64,000 nucleotides of DNA, from positions 76,487,268 to 76,551,267 of the forward strand of contig NC_089981.1 in NCBI RefSeq assembly GCF_036417845.1, given 5' to 3'. Origin of the DNA: Apteryx mantelli. Lineage: Eukaryota > Chordata > Aves > Apterygiformes > Apterygidae. Shown here piece after piece: positions 13,931 to 38,700 of the stretch. The translations under genes and the position numbers were made by a program. How positions within the stretch are numbered: position 1 is the first letter of the stretch; each line of letters starts with the position of its first letter. Under the pieces are notes generated by a model that saw only the letters and a program-made list of their open reading frames with translations, searched no databases and was not told the DNA's origin.

Positions 13931-16900
13931 TCCCAAAGTGCTGCTCAGGGGCTTTGCCTCCTTCAGGGTTGTCCTGGGAAGGAAACCAGCTCCTGAACCT
14001 TCTTGCAAGACACTGAAACACACTTTTTACTGGTGAGGGAAAAGCTCATCACAGGTTAAGTTAGTAGGTGAGAACCTGAAATGGTTTAAATTGCTGGCAG
14101 TGTCATGGAGCAAAAAAGTCTAGCTTTCCCACCCCAGCACTTTGCTGGCTGCATCTGTAGGAACTGAAAATCCTACCAAGGACATGTCCTCAATTAGTTG
14201 GAGGATCTGTGTTTTACTACCATGTTTCTGGATTGGTTTTTTTTTGGTTTGTTCAGTGACTGTCATTTTACAGAAAATTAAAGCGGTTTTTTCCCCCAGA
14301 CAGAAGCTGTATATGCAGATTTATGTTGCCCTTCACTAAAGAGGCAGTGTTGCTTCTGCCAAATTAGCTGCAGCAGATCTATGACTTGAAGAGTGCTCTT
14401 TAGCAAGCCTGGAATTAAACCATTGTTGGATTTTTCCAAGTGATTTTCCATCATTTCCAAGGAGAACTGTTGCTAAATGTTGCTTCTGTAAAAATAGCTC
14501 AGACTTGAGAGAATATCAGGTGCCAAGTCTCCCTTGGATTTCAGTGGGGGTAGGATGCCTGACTACCTTACGTATCTTTTAAAATCTTACCAAGAGCCAA
14601 ATGGAACTGAAATAACTGCATCAGGTTTAATTCATTTTTGTTACTGCAGGACAAGCCTATCAATTGATGTTTTTTTGTTTTCCACTTTTTACTGAATATT
14701 AAGTTGAAGAACTAAGTGATACTATTTTCTTTTTTCTTTCTTTTTTTTTTTCCAGAATAAGAATGTCCTTGTATATGCACCAAAATACTGTAACTGAAAA
14801 GGATAAAATAATTTTTGGCTGTTGTTTGTCTGCAAAACAACCCTGTACGTCCTTCCCAGCTAACCATACAAACTAAGAAGCTGCTAGGGCTAGCTGGGCT
14901 CTTATTGGCATAGCCATAATTGGCTATGAAAGTTTAGGCCCGTGGCACTGCGTGGATGTAAAGACCTCGCCACACTTGCGGAGGGTGTTCGTATCGTCGC
15001 CCCCGGAGTTCCCTGGCACGGGAAAATCATCACTTCACCCTTTACCTGAGGGGCCTGTGGGCTATTCTGGCTGTTGATCCAGTGATGCTCTCTGGGCCCC
15101 TGAGCAGGTGAGAGACAGAGAGTGAAAACGGGGCAAGGATGGCTACTGAGTTGTCCAGTGCATTTAGGAATGAACTGGGGAGCTCTGCTGTTTTAGAAAC
15201 ATGAGGCTCTGCAGCTCACACTAAAAATACAGCTGTTACACACACCTGCTGTACCCTCAAGTCAGCCCCCTCCCTCCGTTATGTGCCACATGCCTGGTTA
15301 TCCCTGCTCTGCAGGCGGCATTTCCCTCCTTTTCCCCGCAGTGCTGGCTCTCGAGCTGATCCATGCAGTTTCTCAAAGACACACTTCGTTATACACTGTT
15401 TTACCCTTTATCATAGTGAGCTCAGTGCTCATTAGAGCATCACAGTTACAAGCAGAGCCACAATTTTGCTTTAGGAACACTTTAATATTAGCCTGGTACC
15501 TGGAAATTAATCTTATCTCAAGCTTGGTTATGGCAAAAGGCAAGTGATAGTGCTTATTTGTAACATCTAAAGAGGATGGTAAAGTTGCAAATATATAAAA
15601 TGTACAGATGAAAAAAAAATGAAGAAAAATTAAATCTAAAAAGTCCTGCTCTACTGTCTTACCATTTAGCTAGCCCTCTGTGTCATGACTCTCTGCTGTC
15701 TTCATCCATCCTGGGAGGGACTTCTCTGCCCTCCCACCATGGTTTCAGAGAGCCCTTGCTGGCAGTACACACTCGCTTCCTGGTGACCTTCGAGGGTTTC
15801 CTTCAGACCCCCTTTTTTCTCTTCTAAAGTTTATACAACTAATGAATGCAAAAGGTCACTTTTAATTTTGCCCCATAAAGCTTTGGTGTGCCTCCCCGCT
15901 GTAGAGATGCGAGCGTTACTCTGGCAGAGCAGATGCTCTCAGGGCTCCTGCGCTGCCCATGAAGAGCTCTGGGACTCGGCTCTGTCTCCACCTGGCACCT
16001 CAGTGTGCAGGTTGCACACTCAGTGTGCAGTGCGGAGGGTCTCCCGCTGAACGGTGTATTGTCTGGAAATCTGTCATCTCATACAGACACAGGCGCATGA
16101 CATACAAGTCTCGGTTTTGGTATGTGATGGAGTTTGACACTTGGATCATCACTTTGGAGTGATACTAGGTTTGAAGAGGCTGATCTCAACAAGTTATCTT
16201 GAAGGGATCCTAGAAACACCAGTTAAATGGAATTTGCAACAAAACTCTGTCTTTTTGGAAACTGATGCTTATCCAAGGGGTTTTTAATTCACCCAGCACC
16301 AGCAAGCCAAGCAAGCACGGTGCTGATGTAGGAGGGGAACAGTAGCTCCTACAGGTGCCACGGACCTAAAGCCACCAAGAGGTTGAGTTTGCAGTGTGTA
16401 TATGTATATAGTGCTGAGCAAGCAGTATTTCTGCTGCTTTCTCAGGTGTTCCTATTAAATGCTTCAGCGCCTTGAGGCTACAAAGTCAGAACTGGGTCCA
16501 CAGTGAGCATGACACTGTACAGAGGCATAGGTAGTGGCTGATGTTACCCGCCTGAGACATGGTACAGACCCAGAAAGAGCTTACGTACTAAGACAAGGCA
16601 CGGAAAACCTCATGTATCAGCAGGTTTTATTCTTATTCTCATTTTTAAAACGGTGTGAACTTAACTCTAAGTGGCATTGAAAGTGCGAGACTGAGAGCAA
16701 TGAGGCATATGGCACACCAATTAATAGCTTTCCATTTTTTCCCTTTTCTCTTGTTCTGGAGAGGGGTGGGGAGTGAGGGAGGAGCTGTTTAAATATCAGC
16801 AAGACTGACTTTTCTCTCTATTTCTTTTTAACAATATTCCTGGGATGTACTGCTCGGCTGATGAGTGACCAGCAGTGCTACCCAGGTGGCAGTCAAGAGA

Positions 16901-18561
16901 GTGTAAGGTGTCTGCAGACAGCTAGAGGTGGCAGTGTGGGATTTGGAAATCTTCAGCAGTCCTGAAGAGCAAAATGCCTCTGTCCAGAAAAAGGGGGGGG
17001 AGGGATGGAAAAACAGACAGTAAACAGAGCCACCAGCTGTGTAATGCAGAAGCGTGAGCTGAAAACCATTCCCTGCGCAGGCTACAGTAATCTTGAGCAT
17101 GAGGCGGGGAAGTTTTGGTTTTGCACAGCACGTATTTCACAAGAGGCATGCCCCAAATCCGCAGCCTGACTTCCAGCTGTGGACACATTATTAAGTAAAT
17201 AAGAGGCATTGTTTGCGTGTTAGAAGCCAGCCATCCTAAGTGGAAAGACATGAGACAGGCAAGGACGGCACAAATATTGAAGAGAAAAGGCTCATGGCAA
17301 AAATGCAGACAGTACTTAGAAAAATGGTTCTTTGCAACTAGCGTTGCCTCACCCAGCTCCACCGCCTGCCACGGGGATGCGAGCAGGATTTGGAAAGGGC
17401 TCTCGGAGGTCAGTGTTTCACCCCTTAAGCAGTAACCGCCCAAAGCAAGCGTGCTGCCCAAGAGATGACTGAAGGCTTTGCCTGACTGGTATTCTGTTTG
17501 CACTTCGAGGAGCTGGTTTGAGCAGACCAAATGATACTAGAACATTGCTGTGCTGATAACAGACCAATTAGAAAGTTCACTGTGGGCCATTCTGCTGTGA
17601 ATTGGCTGAAGCTTTCTACACCAGTTTGAATCTGGGTAAGCTCTTCAGGGTGTTGAGAGAACCCAACTTGGAGCTAGGGGCAGAGGTTGGGGGTTATGCC
17701 CATTTATTAAATCTTTCAAAAGTCTCTTTTGTTTTGTTTAACAGTTTAATGATAATACAGCTTTGGATGCTGATTTCCATATTCTTGTTGGGACTGAGAA
17801 ATAATGGTGGCAGCACCTGAAAGAGGAATTTGCCTTGTGATCCCACCTGGATGTGTGTGCTAGCCTGAATTCAGAAGCATTTGGGCTGCCTGAACCATTG
17901 CATACGTGGCAGACATACTGCCGGTGGCATCTTGCTCCTTCCTTGGGTCCCTTTACCTCACCACAGCCCTCCTGAATTCAGGATCGTGGGAGATGGTGAG
18001 CTTTAGAGAGCAGTCGCTCTAGGAGGGGCATTCGCAGCAAAAGGAAAGTTGAGGTACTTTTGAAACTTAGCCCGTTCTCTGCATCCACCTCTCCTTTCAG
18101 TAGTTTGTTGACTTTTGAATGATTTTCAGTTCTCTTTTTTTTTATTTTTATTTTTTTCCAAAACATTATATCTGTTATGCAAAGCAACAGTTCTAAATAT
18201 TTCAGTGCTGTTACACCAAAAGCAGGGTGCTGTTATGAAAAGCAGGTCTTAACATCGTAAGCTGTTTAACACTCCCATTTTGTATAATGGCTCAAGGGCT
18301 AAACTTTTATGTTAAACTTTGGGTGGGAGAGGTTATCTTTTGGCAAGTCTGTCTGAAGTCCTGACAAGCTAACTACATGTACCAGACACCTATAAAGAAG
18401 TTATACTTTTCAAAAAAAATCTGTAAATCCCAATATGGAAGATTGAACAAGACAGGAAATACAAGAACTATAGAGAACTTTAGTTATAGAGTCTTTTTTA
18501 CAGCTCAGTACCACAGAACAACTGAGTCTTTCATTTTTCATGGTTATTCAAAGGTATTTTG

Positions 18562-18632
18562 TTTTTTTTTTTTAATTCTTTTTAACCAGCATTAACTTGA
18601 AAAATTCATTACATTACTTTTTTTTTTTTTTT
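18562..18632 (+). repeat. Two poly-T runs (T12 and T15)
   Basis: T12 at 18562-18573 and T15 at 18618-18632, separated by AT-rich sequence. On the minus strand these would be A-rich tails, but no retroposon body is recognisable next to them. Confidence 0.8.
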
Positions 18633-19620
18633 AATGTTTTAGCTTTCCAGGTTGGCAGAAGGACTTTAAATTTCTACTATACAATTTCAGAAATTTAAGT
18701 GAAAATTTCTTTGCCTTAGATCCTTGATTTTTCTCCACAGTTTTCCAGTAATAGGACATTTCACTCTGCTGGACACTGTAGCTCAGTAGAAGAAAGAATG
18801 CTGCTTCACAAAATCTCAACATTTCCCTAGACCTGTTTGCTTTGGAGGCTCAGAGAAAGGATCTGTATTACTTGTTGTCTTCTAATGGCTTTTTAGCTCA
18901 TCTGGAAGAACTGTGAAAGAATCTTTGACAAATTTGTGAAAATTTTCACTCCATGTTGTGGACACGGGTGATTTCACGGCAACTCAAAAGCTTGTGACAT
19001 GGCCTGCGAGCTTGATGAAAGTCATTCTATGTTCTGGTCCAAACATATTATTTAACTTTATGACAGCTTCCCAGCTTTTTTGCACCTTTAGATGTTGTTT
19101 CAGAGGATAGTTTTCATAAGATTTAATGAAATCAGCAGCAGGTTACGTGTAGCCAAAATGCTAAAATTCACTGCCTGAAGTGCTTTTATTAGAAGGTTAG
19201 TCCTGGATAGTGTTACAGATAGACATTAACTGTGAAAAGATATGGGATTTTGTAATAGCCTGAAGCCCATTTTAAAAGCGACTGCGAAAGCTGTTGCAGA
19301 GGCTTCGGTGGTCATTGGTGGCTGCGGATGGAGGTTGCTCGCTGGGTACCGGTGAGGGCAGTGATGTACATGAGCCGTGATCCCGTGGGAGCCCCTTCGC
19401 TAGCAACTTCTCTTTAGTTTGCTTTCCTAAGGAAAGAAAACTTATGCAATTGCTTTGCCTTTCTGTCCATCCCATCATTTTCCTGCTCTCTACCCCCTTG
19501 CCAGTGACTGGCCAGCAGATTCAGAAGTTGCAGCCCGATTTGAGAGAGGAATGAAAGTCACTGATTTGCAAGAATCGGCAAGCAGGTGGAGGGGAGAGCA
19601 AGTCCCTTCCTGGGGAAAAG

Positions 19621-19720
19621 GCAGAAATGGTCTGTTCGGCGAGCCGTTCGCTGCCACGCAGCACACGGGCTGTCGCGGGCCGTTCAGCAGCTCTGTAAAT
19701 CCCGAGAAGCGGCACGGTGT
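19621..19720. promoter_or_regulatory. CpG cluster in intron 1
   Basis: About 12 CpGs in 100 bp (motifs such as TTCGGCGAGCCGTTCG and TGTCGCGGGCCG). Open frames on both strands cross it, none with recognisable similarity. It is too short for a standard CpG island; a regulatory role is only a possibility. Confidence 0.2.
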
Positions 19721-22700
19721 GGCATCTCTGCCTGGTGGGAATGTCATGGGGACGTTTCAGAGTGCAGGTCGTCGTGCCAGGAGAGGTGAGGAAGGTTACT
19801 AGGGGGAGAGGGCACAGATCCATAGGAAAGCAGGAATGCTTCTGCCGTTTGTGGAGGCAGTCTCGGATGACTTCTCCAGTATCTTGTACGTTGCAAACAA
19901 TGTGCAGCTTCAATTTAGAAAAACATGTAGTCATCTTGAAAAATCCCAAACATTGCATGCAAACAAGCCTGGTGCGCAAAATGATCCAGTGATCCTGTTT
20001 CCATTCTGGCATTTATCGAATTTTTTTTTTCCTGCCAGGCAGTGGAGACGAATCTTTGCCAAGAAGTAATAGAGAGAGGGAAGGAGGGGCAAAGGGCTGC
20101 CAGGATAATTTCTGTTTTGTCAAGTATTGTCGGTAGTTCTGGCCCACCAAAGTTCTTCTCTGCTAGTTTTAGGATTCACCTAAATGAATCTCCATTCACT
20201 AGCTCTCTGTATGATTATTTGCACTAACAGAATCTAAAAGTGATTCTTCTTGTGAAATTCAGGAAAAGCACCTGATTACAGCTTGAAATATAGAGATTTC
20301 TGAGTACAGTTAATTAAGGAAGAATAAATATTCCTTGTCTTGACTCACCCTATTTATTTATACTTGGTATTATTTTATGTCCACCTTGAAAAAGACTGTA
20401 CCGTTTCCAGGATGGAAGGCAGCGAATGATCAAGCCTGCAATGTTCACTTTTTATCAGAATAAAGTTACTTAGTCTGAACGCATAATGTGGCTCAGTTTC
20501 ATGGACTGTTACTTGTGCCAGGAGTAATTTCTTATTCTTCCTAGCTGAAGCATATCTGCAAACACTGAGGCCACACTCAGAGCCCATCAACATCAGTGCA
20601 GATACTGGATTTAAGATGAGGCTCCAATAATCCAGTATTGTTTACTGTGTTCCACTGTCTGACCGGTGACACACATGATATAAAAGATACACTCTGCTGC
20701 AGCTGAAATTGCTAGTAGGAGTTTTTTTTGCCAGTTTCAGCAAGAATGGGGACAGGCATCAAGTCATACAAAATTCGTTCAGCATCCTGTTAAATGTTAT
20801 AAAAGATTATTTTAAGAGTTGTTATAAGTGAAGAAAAAGGTGAAAGGAATATGGATGCACTACCAGCATTACAATGAAGAGCTTTGCCATGTGTCTGCTA
20901 TGCCATGCATTACGTAGTAATGAAAGATGTGGTGAGCTGACATGCAGACCTGCCCCGTGGGCCCGTTCTACCTTTAGGGCTGCTTCTGCAAGTTGAAGTT
21001 TCCTTGCCTCCATAAGCAAACTATTATTTCTAACTTGCCCTATTCTGGAAGTGTAAGTATTAGAAACAAGAGTGGAAACAGTTAATGCATCGATGACACT
21101 ATTTTGCTTTCCAAGGCTAGACCTTCTTCAGTGTGGTGTTAGCCTAGTTGATATTTCTTTTGTAACCATAACAAATTCCTTTCTGTACACTAGAGATTGC
21201 CAGCTTTTGCAGCCTTCCTGCCATACGTGGCCTTCATTTTATTATTATGCTTTGTGCCCTGATTTTTAAAGGATGGTATTCATTTTTGAAAAGCGCTTTC
21301 TCAATGAATATCAAACATTCTTAGTCTGGCAACCTGAATATTGGGCATGGCACATGCCTTTAGAGGAAGGGCAGCAAGGACTGCAAGCAATAAAAATACA
21401 GTTAAATGTCATTTCTCATCACTTTTTGTCTGTTTCTTCCACTGCAGTCTCTTAACTGGAAGTCTGCTGTTTTTCCATGCCTTCCCTTCATTCCAGTGTC
21501 CCTTATGTCAGAAAACTTCTCCTTATCTTCTCACCTGCTAAGGTGTACCTCACCCATCCATATGCTCCTAAAACACTTATGATAAAAGCACTTTCACTGT
21601 GTTGTGGTGCCCCTAGCATACTACAGAGGTGTTTTACTGGGCAGATAAGATATTTGTATCATAAAACACGTTGTTTGAATTACATTACTTAGTGGTGGAT
21701 AGCAGTAAATAATAAAGAAGGTTAGTAATGGGAATGAGCAAATGCAATCGTTGTGTGAGAAGTTCCTTGTCTCTTTTTTAGGCTACTGTAAAGTTGGTAT
21801 TTGCGTTTCAAATCCCAAACCCAGAAATTGATACAACTTCCCCATCAATTAGGAGCTACCAGAAATAATGCATGCTGTTCACATGGCCACTGCCTGCAGC
21901 TGTTGAAACTGCTTGTGATAACCCATTTACTAAAGTAAAAGGAAATACGCAAACCGAAAGTGAAAACACATCTGCTCTGGAGTCAACGTTGGGGGATAGC
22001 ATATGCTCAGGGAAATAAATATAAGAATGCTTTTCCGCTGATACCTGGAGCAAGTTCATACTGATGCTCCAACCACTGCTAATGGCTCTTTAGATCAAGG
22101 TTACTGCTTTGCTTTGGACATAAATATGTTACATGGAGAAATTCAGTATACCTCTTAAAATGTGCAGTACAGAACAGGATTTAAAAGTCTCTATTCTCTA
22201 ATTCTCAGCCTCTAGAAAAGGCCAGCATGAGGCTGCTGACCTGAGCAGGGTCCCTGTGGATCTGTGCAGATGCACTGGTGGTGGTGGTTGCAGCTGTAAG
22301 TGTGGCGGCACCTTTAGCCTCGGTGGGAGGATGCAGGAGGGTGGGCTGCAGCGAGACTGCGGACAGCAGGGGCTTGGCAGACCAGTCCTTTGCACCACTG
22401 GCTGCCACGAAACAACACGGAAATGTTTGTTTAATAAGGACTGCGAAATGTCCCAGGCACTCAAAACTCTTAAGTACTTTCCTACTTTAAGGGGAACTTT
22501 TTCTGGCAAACTTTGATTGTATTAAATTTCCCATGATATCATAACGCTCCATTTGTTATAAATGTGCTGATTTGCGGGTGTGCAATTAGCTGACTCGAGC
22601 AAAATAGCATTATAGATGTCCCATGTATGAAGTGGCAGTTTATTTCTCTCCATATGGTCTATAACTTGTTCCATGGCTGCTTAACGTGGGGTCTGGGCTT

Positions 22701-22760
22701 ACTGCCCATTGCTCATCACAGCTTATAGAGAAGAAAATTGAAAATTAAAGGCAGCCATAA

Positions 22761-22778
22761 TTGTATTGTATTGTATTG
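22761..22778. repeat. TTGTA pentanucleotide repeat
   Basis: Three TTGTA units followed by TTG, embedded in AT-rich DNA. Confidence 0.8.
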
Positions 22779-25380
22779 CAGCCTGCTCTCGTTGGGGAGC
22801 AAGGGGGGAAGGCGAAATCATTTCAACACTGGATGAATGAGAGAGAGTCAGGGTCTTCCCAGAAGAAAAAAAATACATCTCCCCAAATCTTGCATAACTC
22901 AGGCCCTTTAGAAGAGTGGCTATGTTTTCTTTTTCATGTGTTTAGTTATCACTACTTGGGTGCACCTATACCAAGGGTTAAGTTTTGTCCCTGTCGAGTC
23001 CATGGCAAAATTTGTTTTGGCCTCCCTAGTGATGGGCTTGCATCCTAAATTAATAGCCTGAAGAAGACTCTCACTTGTAAAAGATGCTCAGTGCAGGAAC
23101 AATTGTTTTGCTGTCACAATGTTAGTTAGCATCTTAGCTCATGAAATGTTTTTAATGCCCTTAATGCTAAATAAGTATATTCTACTCTGCTCTCTAGCGT
23201 CTTCTCTCCATGCTTAAAATGAATGAAAAGCACAAGAAGAAATAGAGATTTGGGAGAGCCATAGCATATTTTAACATACAGGGTTAAACTTTTGGAGGAC
23301 AAGGAAATTTTTTTTTGTCTCATCAGCATGTTTAGTGGCTGCAAATCTCAGTATATGAGGAAATGTCTTACATTCAAAGACTATTAACAGCTGTGAAATT
23401 AGTTTTGCAAATCTGACTATATATCTGTGCATATTTATACATGCTGTTATGTAGCATTTGTGCATATATTCATACAATTTTCTTGTAGTTTTTGAAATTT
23501 GTGCAGTTTGTGTGAACTATCAGATTTCTTAATCATGGGCTCATTAAATGAAGGATATTGCCATATGCAAATTTTGAATTTTATACGTCGTATTAAGCTG
23601 CCTTTTTAGAGTAACACTGAACTGAAAACAATAGATATACAAAGTTATTTGGAAGGTGTGAAAAATATGTTTATTCAGAAAAAATATTTTCATTGTCTCT
23701 ACACTCAAATAGCTCTTAGATGGTTATAGTTTTATTTTTGGGTTATCTAGTGTAATAGTCTTTTTAGCGTATACCCAAGCACAATTTTAAAATGCATCAC
23801 CTTTTCATTCTTAAAATATTAACTGTTTTTTGTATCTTGACACACGTCATTTTGTGGCTGGGACAGTCACCTCTCTGGGTTCAGTCTGTAGCTCCAAGGA
23901 TTGAAAACATACATTGTCACTGTCCTTGTGTTTCATCTGGTAGTGCAGCTGTCTCCAAATGAAAGTAAATACAGTACTTGGACATCTCTGGAGTATCAGA
24001 GCCTAGTGTATATGGTCAGTAGGCATATTGCCGGAAAAGCTGTGGGACTATTTATGCCACTAAAGCCTAGCTCTCGTGTTCAGGAATTCTGATCTTGCAC
24101 AGATCTCGACACATGACCGAAATAATCTGTTTATCCGGCATATCGTCCTTTGCGAGGACCGAATAGAAATCAGCCACTGGGTCTTATTTGCAATTTGTCC
24201 CTGAGTGCTATTTCCTTCTAAGCGCTCCCTTTCTAGTCCAAGCCCGCTGAGGCATTTTAGCAATGCAAATGAGCGATTAGAGGCATTTCTGCTGGCATGG
24301 ATGCTGTAGTGCTTAATGAAGTTAATTTGGCTTCTGGCAGGGCCCTGAGAGGTGGCGCTGGGCTTTGTCCCGCTCACTGTCACCGTTTCTCAGCGTGACT
24401 TGGGACGTGTCGGTGGAGGCCAGGTCTTTGCAGGGCTTTGAGCCTGCTCAGGTCTAGCCGAAGCTGGTGGGAGGTGCAGGTGGGGAGGACAGAGAGTTTG
24501 CAGATGTCCTCAAAGGTATTGTGGTCAGGAGAACCAAATCTGTAAAAACAAATCATGCTAGCTCTGATTATTTTAGTTGATCTTTGTGTGTAAGGAGAAT
24601 CATACCTGCTTGGTTTGGCAGGAAGGCGATGTGGTAACTAAGTGCTGTCTTCCTCCCCCCAAACCGGTGACCATATCTATCCAAGACACATGAAATCAGG
24701 GAAATTTAAAGGCTGCTCAGAGCTCTCCCTAGTTTATCATCCTTCACCCTTCTGCCAACAGCAGTGGAGTGAGCGTGGCCAATCTGAGCAACTGCAGCAG
24801 TGATTCGAGTACATAATTGTTTGGAGACACATTTTCCAGGTAATGCCATTCTTTGCTAATACGTGCAGTAAAGTAGTATTTACACAGACAGGCTCTCTAA
24901 TAATAGTCTAAGCAGTGTATGAGCTATACAGAAGAGCTTGCACTTAACTCCAAAGGAAGCCAAGTTTTAAATTTATGAGAAACAGGATTTTTGAATTAGA
25001 GCAGTGCTCAAAAACCAGCCAGCTCTCAGAGTAGAAAGGAATAGTACCAGGTAACTGGCAGCCAAATTTAAATCTCAGAAAAGCAATAATAAAATGTAAG
25101 ATGAACACAAAGAGAGTTTTGTTTAAATGTCAGCGAAGCATTTTGGTGAGGCGGTAACCTTCCCCCACCAGTTTACAACCTTCTGTCCTATGGAGATTCA
25201 TTGCAGAGGAGGGCGAAACTGCAGCTGAGCGGGCAGCGGCATTGCAGTGAGAGCGACCCAATTTTGACACCCAAGCTTTCCCTAGGTACCGTTTCACCAA
25301 CAGTTTCTGCGTGTCCTTCAGGTGGACAGTGAGGGCAATGTTTTATAACGGGAAAACCAGTGGATGTGAGAAGCACTCTG

Positions 25381-25864
25381 CTCCTCAGTTCGTGTCAAGC
25401 GCAGTTTATGGCCTTTACTGCACAGCGGAAACGGCACGGGAACGTTTATGGCGTTGTTGTGCCTCGCCAAATGGAGCCAGTTTGCTAGACTCCTCTGTTC
25501 GTGCTATGTTGGACAGGGATCTACGGTTATTCGTGAATATGCTGCGCTCTTCAACTCCTGCGAGGCCGTTAGGGGTTGTGGCATCTCCCGCGGCTGGGTC
25601 TCCCCGGGGGTGTGCAGCTTCACGCTCGTCAGCGCAGCCTGTGGAGCCCTGGGGCTGGTGGCAGAGACTGCCCGCATGTGCTGGGCGCTCCGTGCTGCCT
25701 CGGCTGGCACGGCAGGCATCGCTGCCGCCTTTCCAGCCCTCGGACGGAGCTCTGCCGTCTGTGGTGTACTTGGGAAGGTCACCTCGACACTGCACCTGGG
25801 CTCTGGGTGCCTGGTGTCCGCGTGTGACATCTTCAGGCAGATGGGCAACGAGTGATCAAAACAG
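25381..25864 (+). promoter_or_regulatory. CpG island, possible alternative first exon of EVL
   Basis: My hand count for 25381-25860 gives about 34 CpGs in 480 bp at about 61% GC. The observed/expected ratio is then roughly 0.75, above the usual island cut-offs. A plus-strand frame stays open from 25311 until TGA at 25866-25868. Just before that stop is a good donor, CAG|GTGAGA, with the exon edge at 25864. Splicing there leaves an AG remainder (phase 2), which is exactly what the EVL exon at 37636 needs to form its first serine codon. That makes an alternative promoter and first exon possible. Against it: phase agreement occurs by chance one time in three, the peptide resembles nothing I know, and other frames (135 codons plus; 126 and 167 codons minus) also cross the island. 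The true coding or untranslated extent, if any, is unknown. Confidence 0.3.
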
Positions 25865-25868
25865 GTGA

Positions 25869-37834
<11,966 letters not shown>

Positions 37835-38280
37835 TAACCTTTGGTCTCTGTCGATACCATCAGTTATATAGTTAATGCAGTCTAGCAACATTTCCTGCTC
37901 CCTGCAAGGCGCCTATTAGTTTCTGTTTACTCCAATCATTCAGATTTTATATGGTTTCTTTTGTGCGCGGATTGTAGCACCATTTATTACTATTTATTTG
38001 TTCTTTACTTGTAAAAAAGAACTTTTGGTAATTGCCAGGGAGAATTTAATATGATCTTTTCCCCCCTCTTTTTCACTTGTGAAATGAATCTTATTTTGTA
38101 CTGCAGGTTTTACTCTCAGCTTCCCTTAATCTACTTTTTGCTCATTCTTAGTATTACATATACCAAAAAAAAAAGAATCACTCTCCATTGCCCATCCCAT
38201 AAAGTGTGATAGCTCCAATGCCATGATACGTAATTAGTTCCTCATAATGCATTTTAAAATCCTAGGTGTGCGCTCTGATC

Positions 38281-38700
38281 TGATTGACGCTGGCCTAAGT
38301 CCGCGGGCCCTCTCCGGGCATTAGGTGGGATTTGCATAATTGGGGCTGGGATCCGGCTCTCCTTGGCCAACGCAGCGCGGCGCTCAGCCCTGCGGCGGCG
38401 CTCAGCCCTGCGGCAGCCCTCGCCAGCGGCAGCAATCGCTGCACCTGCCGGTCGGCCCCCTCGTTAGAAGAACTGTCACATTCATATCCTAGAGAACAAA
38501 AATACCCGCACCTAAAATAGCGATGCTACGCGCGAATCCCGTTAGCATTTCAGGGCAGGAGTTTAGGAGTCTGGGGGCGCCGCGTGAGGTCGGTGCGTCG
38601 GCACGAGAGCCGAGCTCCTCCGGCCGCTCGGCAGCTCACCGCGCAGGCACAGGAGCCGGGGAAAACATGGGTGATTTCCTGGGGGCGGAGAGCGCTGAGC
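38281..38700. promoter_or_regulatory. Intronic CpG island (candidate internal promoter)
   Basis: The strongest CpG island in the window. I hand-count about 41 CpGs in 420 bp at about 60% GC, an observed/expected ratio near 1. It lies only about 480 bp downstream of the first EVH1 exon, far from any expected main promoter. CpG retention at this level usually means an unmethylated region in the germ line, hence a promoter or strong enhancer. A plus-strand frame (97 codons, 38523-38816) runs through the right half but has no known similarity and no obvious phase-matched donor. Transcription starting here would skip the exon with Tyr16 and Trp23 and so could not give a normal EVH1 domain; a non-coding or shortened transcript is more likely. 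Confidence 0.5.
38378..38413. repeat. 18-bp GC-rich tandem repeat in CpG island
   Basis: The unit CGGCGCTCAGCCCTGCGG is present twice, at 38378-38395 and 38396-38413, followed by a partial third copy (CAGCCCT). The copies are identical, suggesting a young slippage event. Confidence 0.9.

Larger units (their letters stand above)
222..25310 (+). other. EVL: Non-coding; probable EVL intron 1 (left part)
   Basis: No exon with recognisable protein similarity was found on either strand. Open frames here are at most about 200 codons, overlap one another on both strands, and have no consistent splice signals or conserved motifs. The stretch alternates AT-rich DNA with short GC-rich patches (about 5640-5770, 7380-7510, 13570-13960, 19620-19720, 22210-22400). 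It also holds mononucleotide runs, one (GT)9, one pentanucleotide repeat and a 17-bp tandem duplication. Assignment to intron 1 is inferred from the EVL exon downstream, which must be preceded by an initiator exon. If that exon lies in this stretch and I missed it, the DNA left of it would be intergenic. Confidence 0.6.

Noticed and set aside
16922..17530. Longest open frame of the window, 202 codons on the minus strand
   Set aside because: No recognisable domain, no splice or promoter context, cysteine/histidine/tryptophan-rich composition typical of chance translation, and overlapping frames on both strands.
19521..20012. 163-codon minus-strand open frame
   Set aside because: Overlaps several other frames on both strands over a CpG cluster; no similarity or splice logic.
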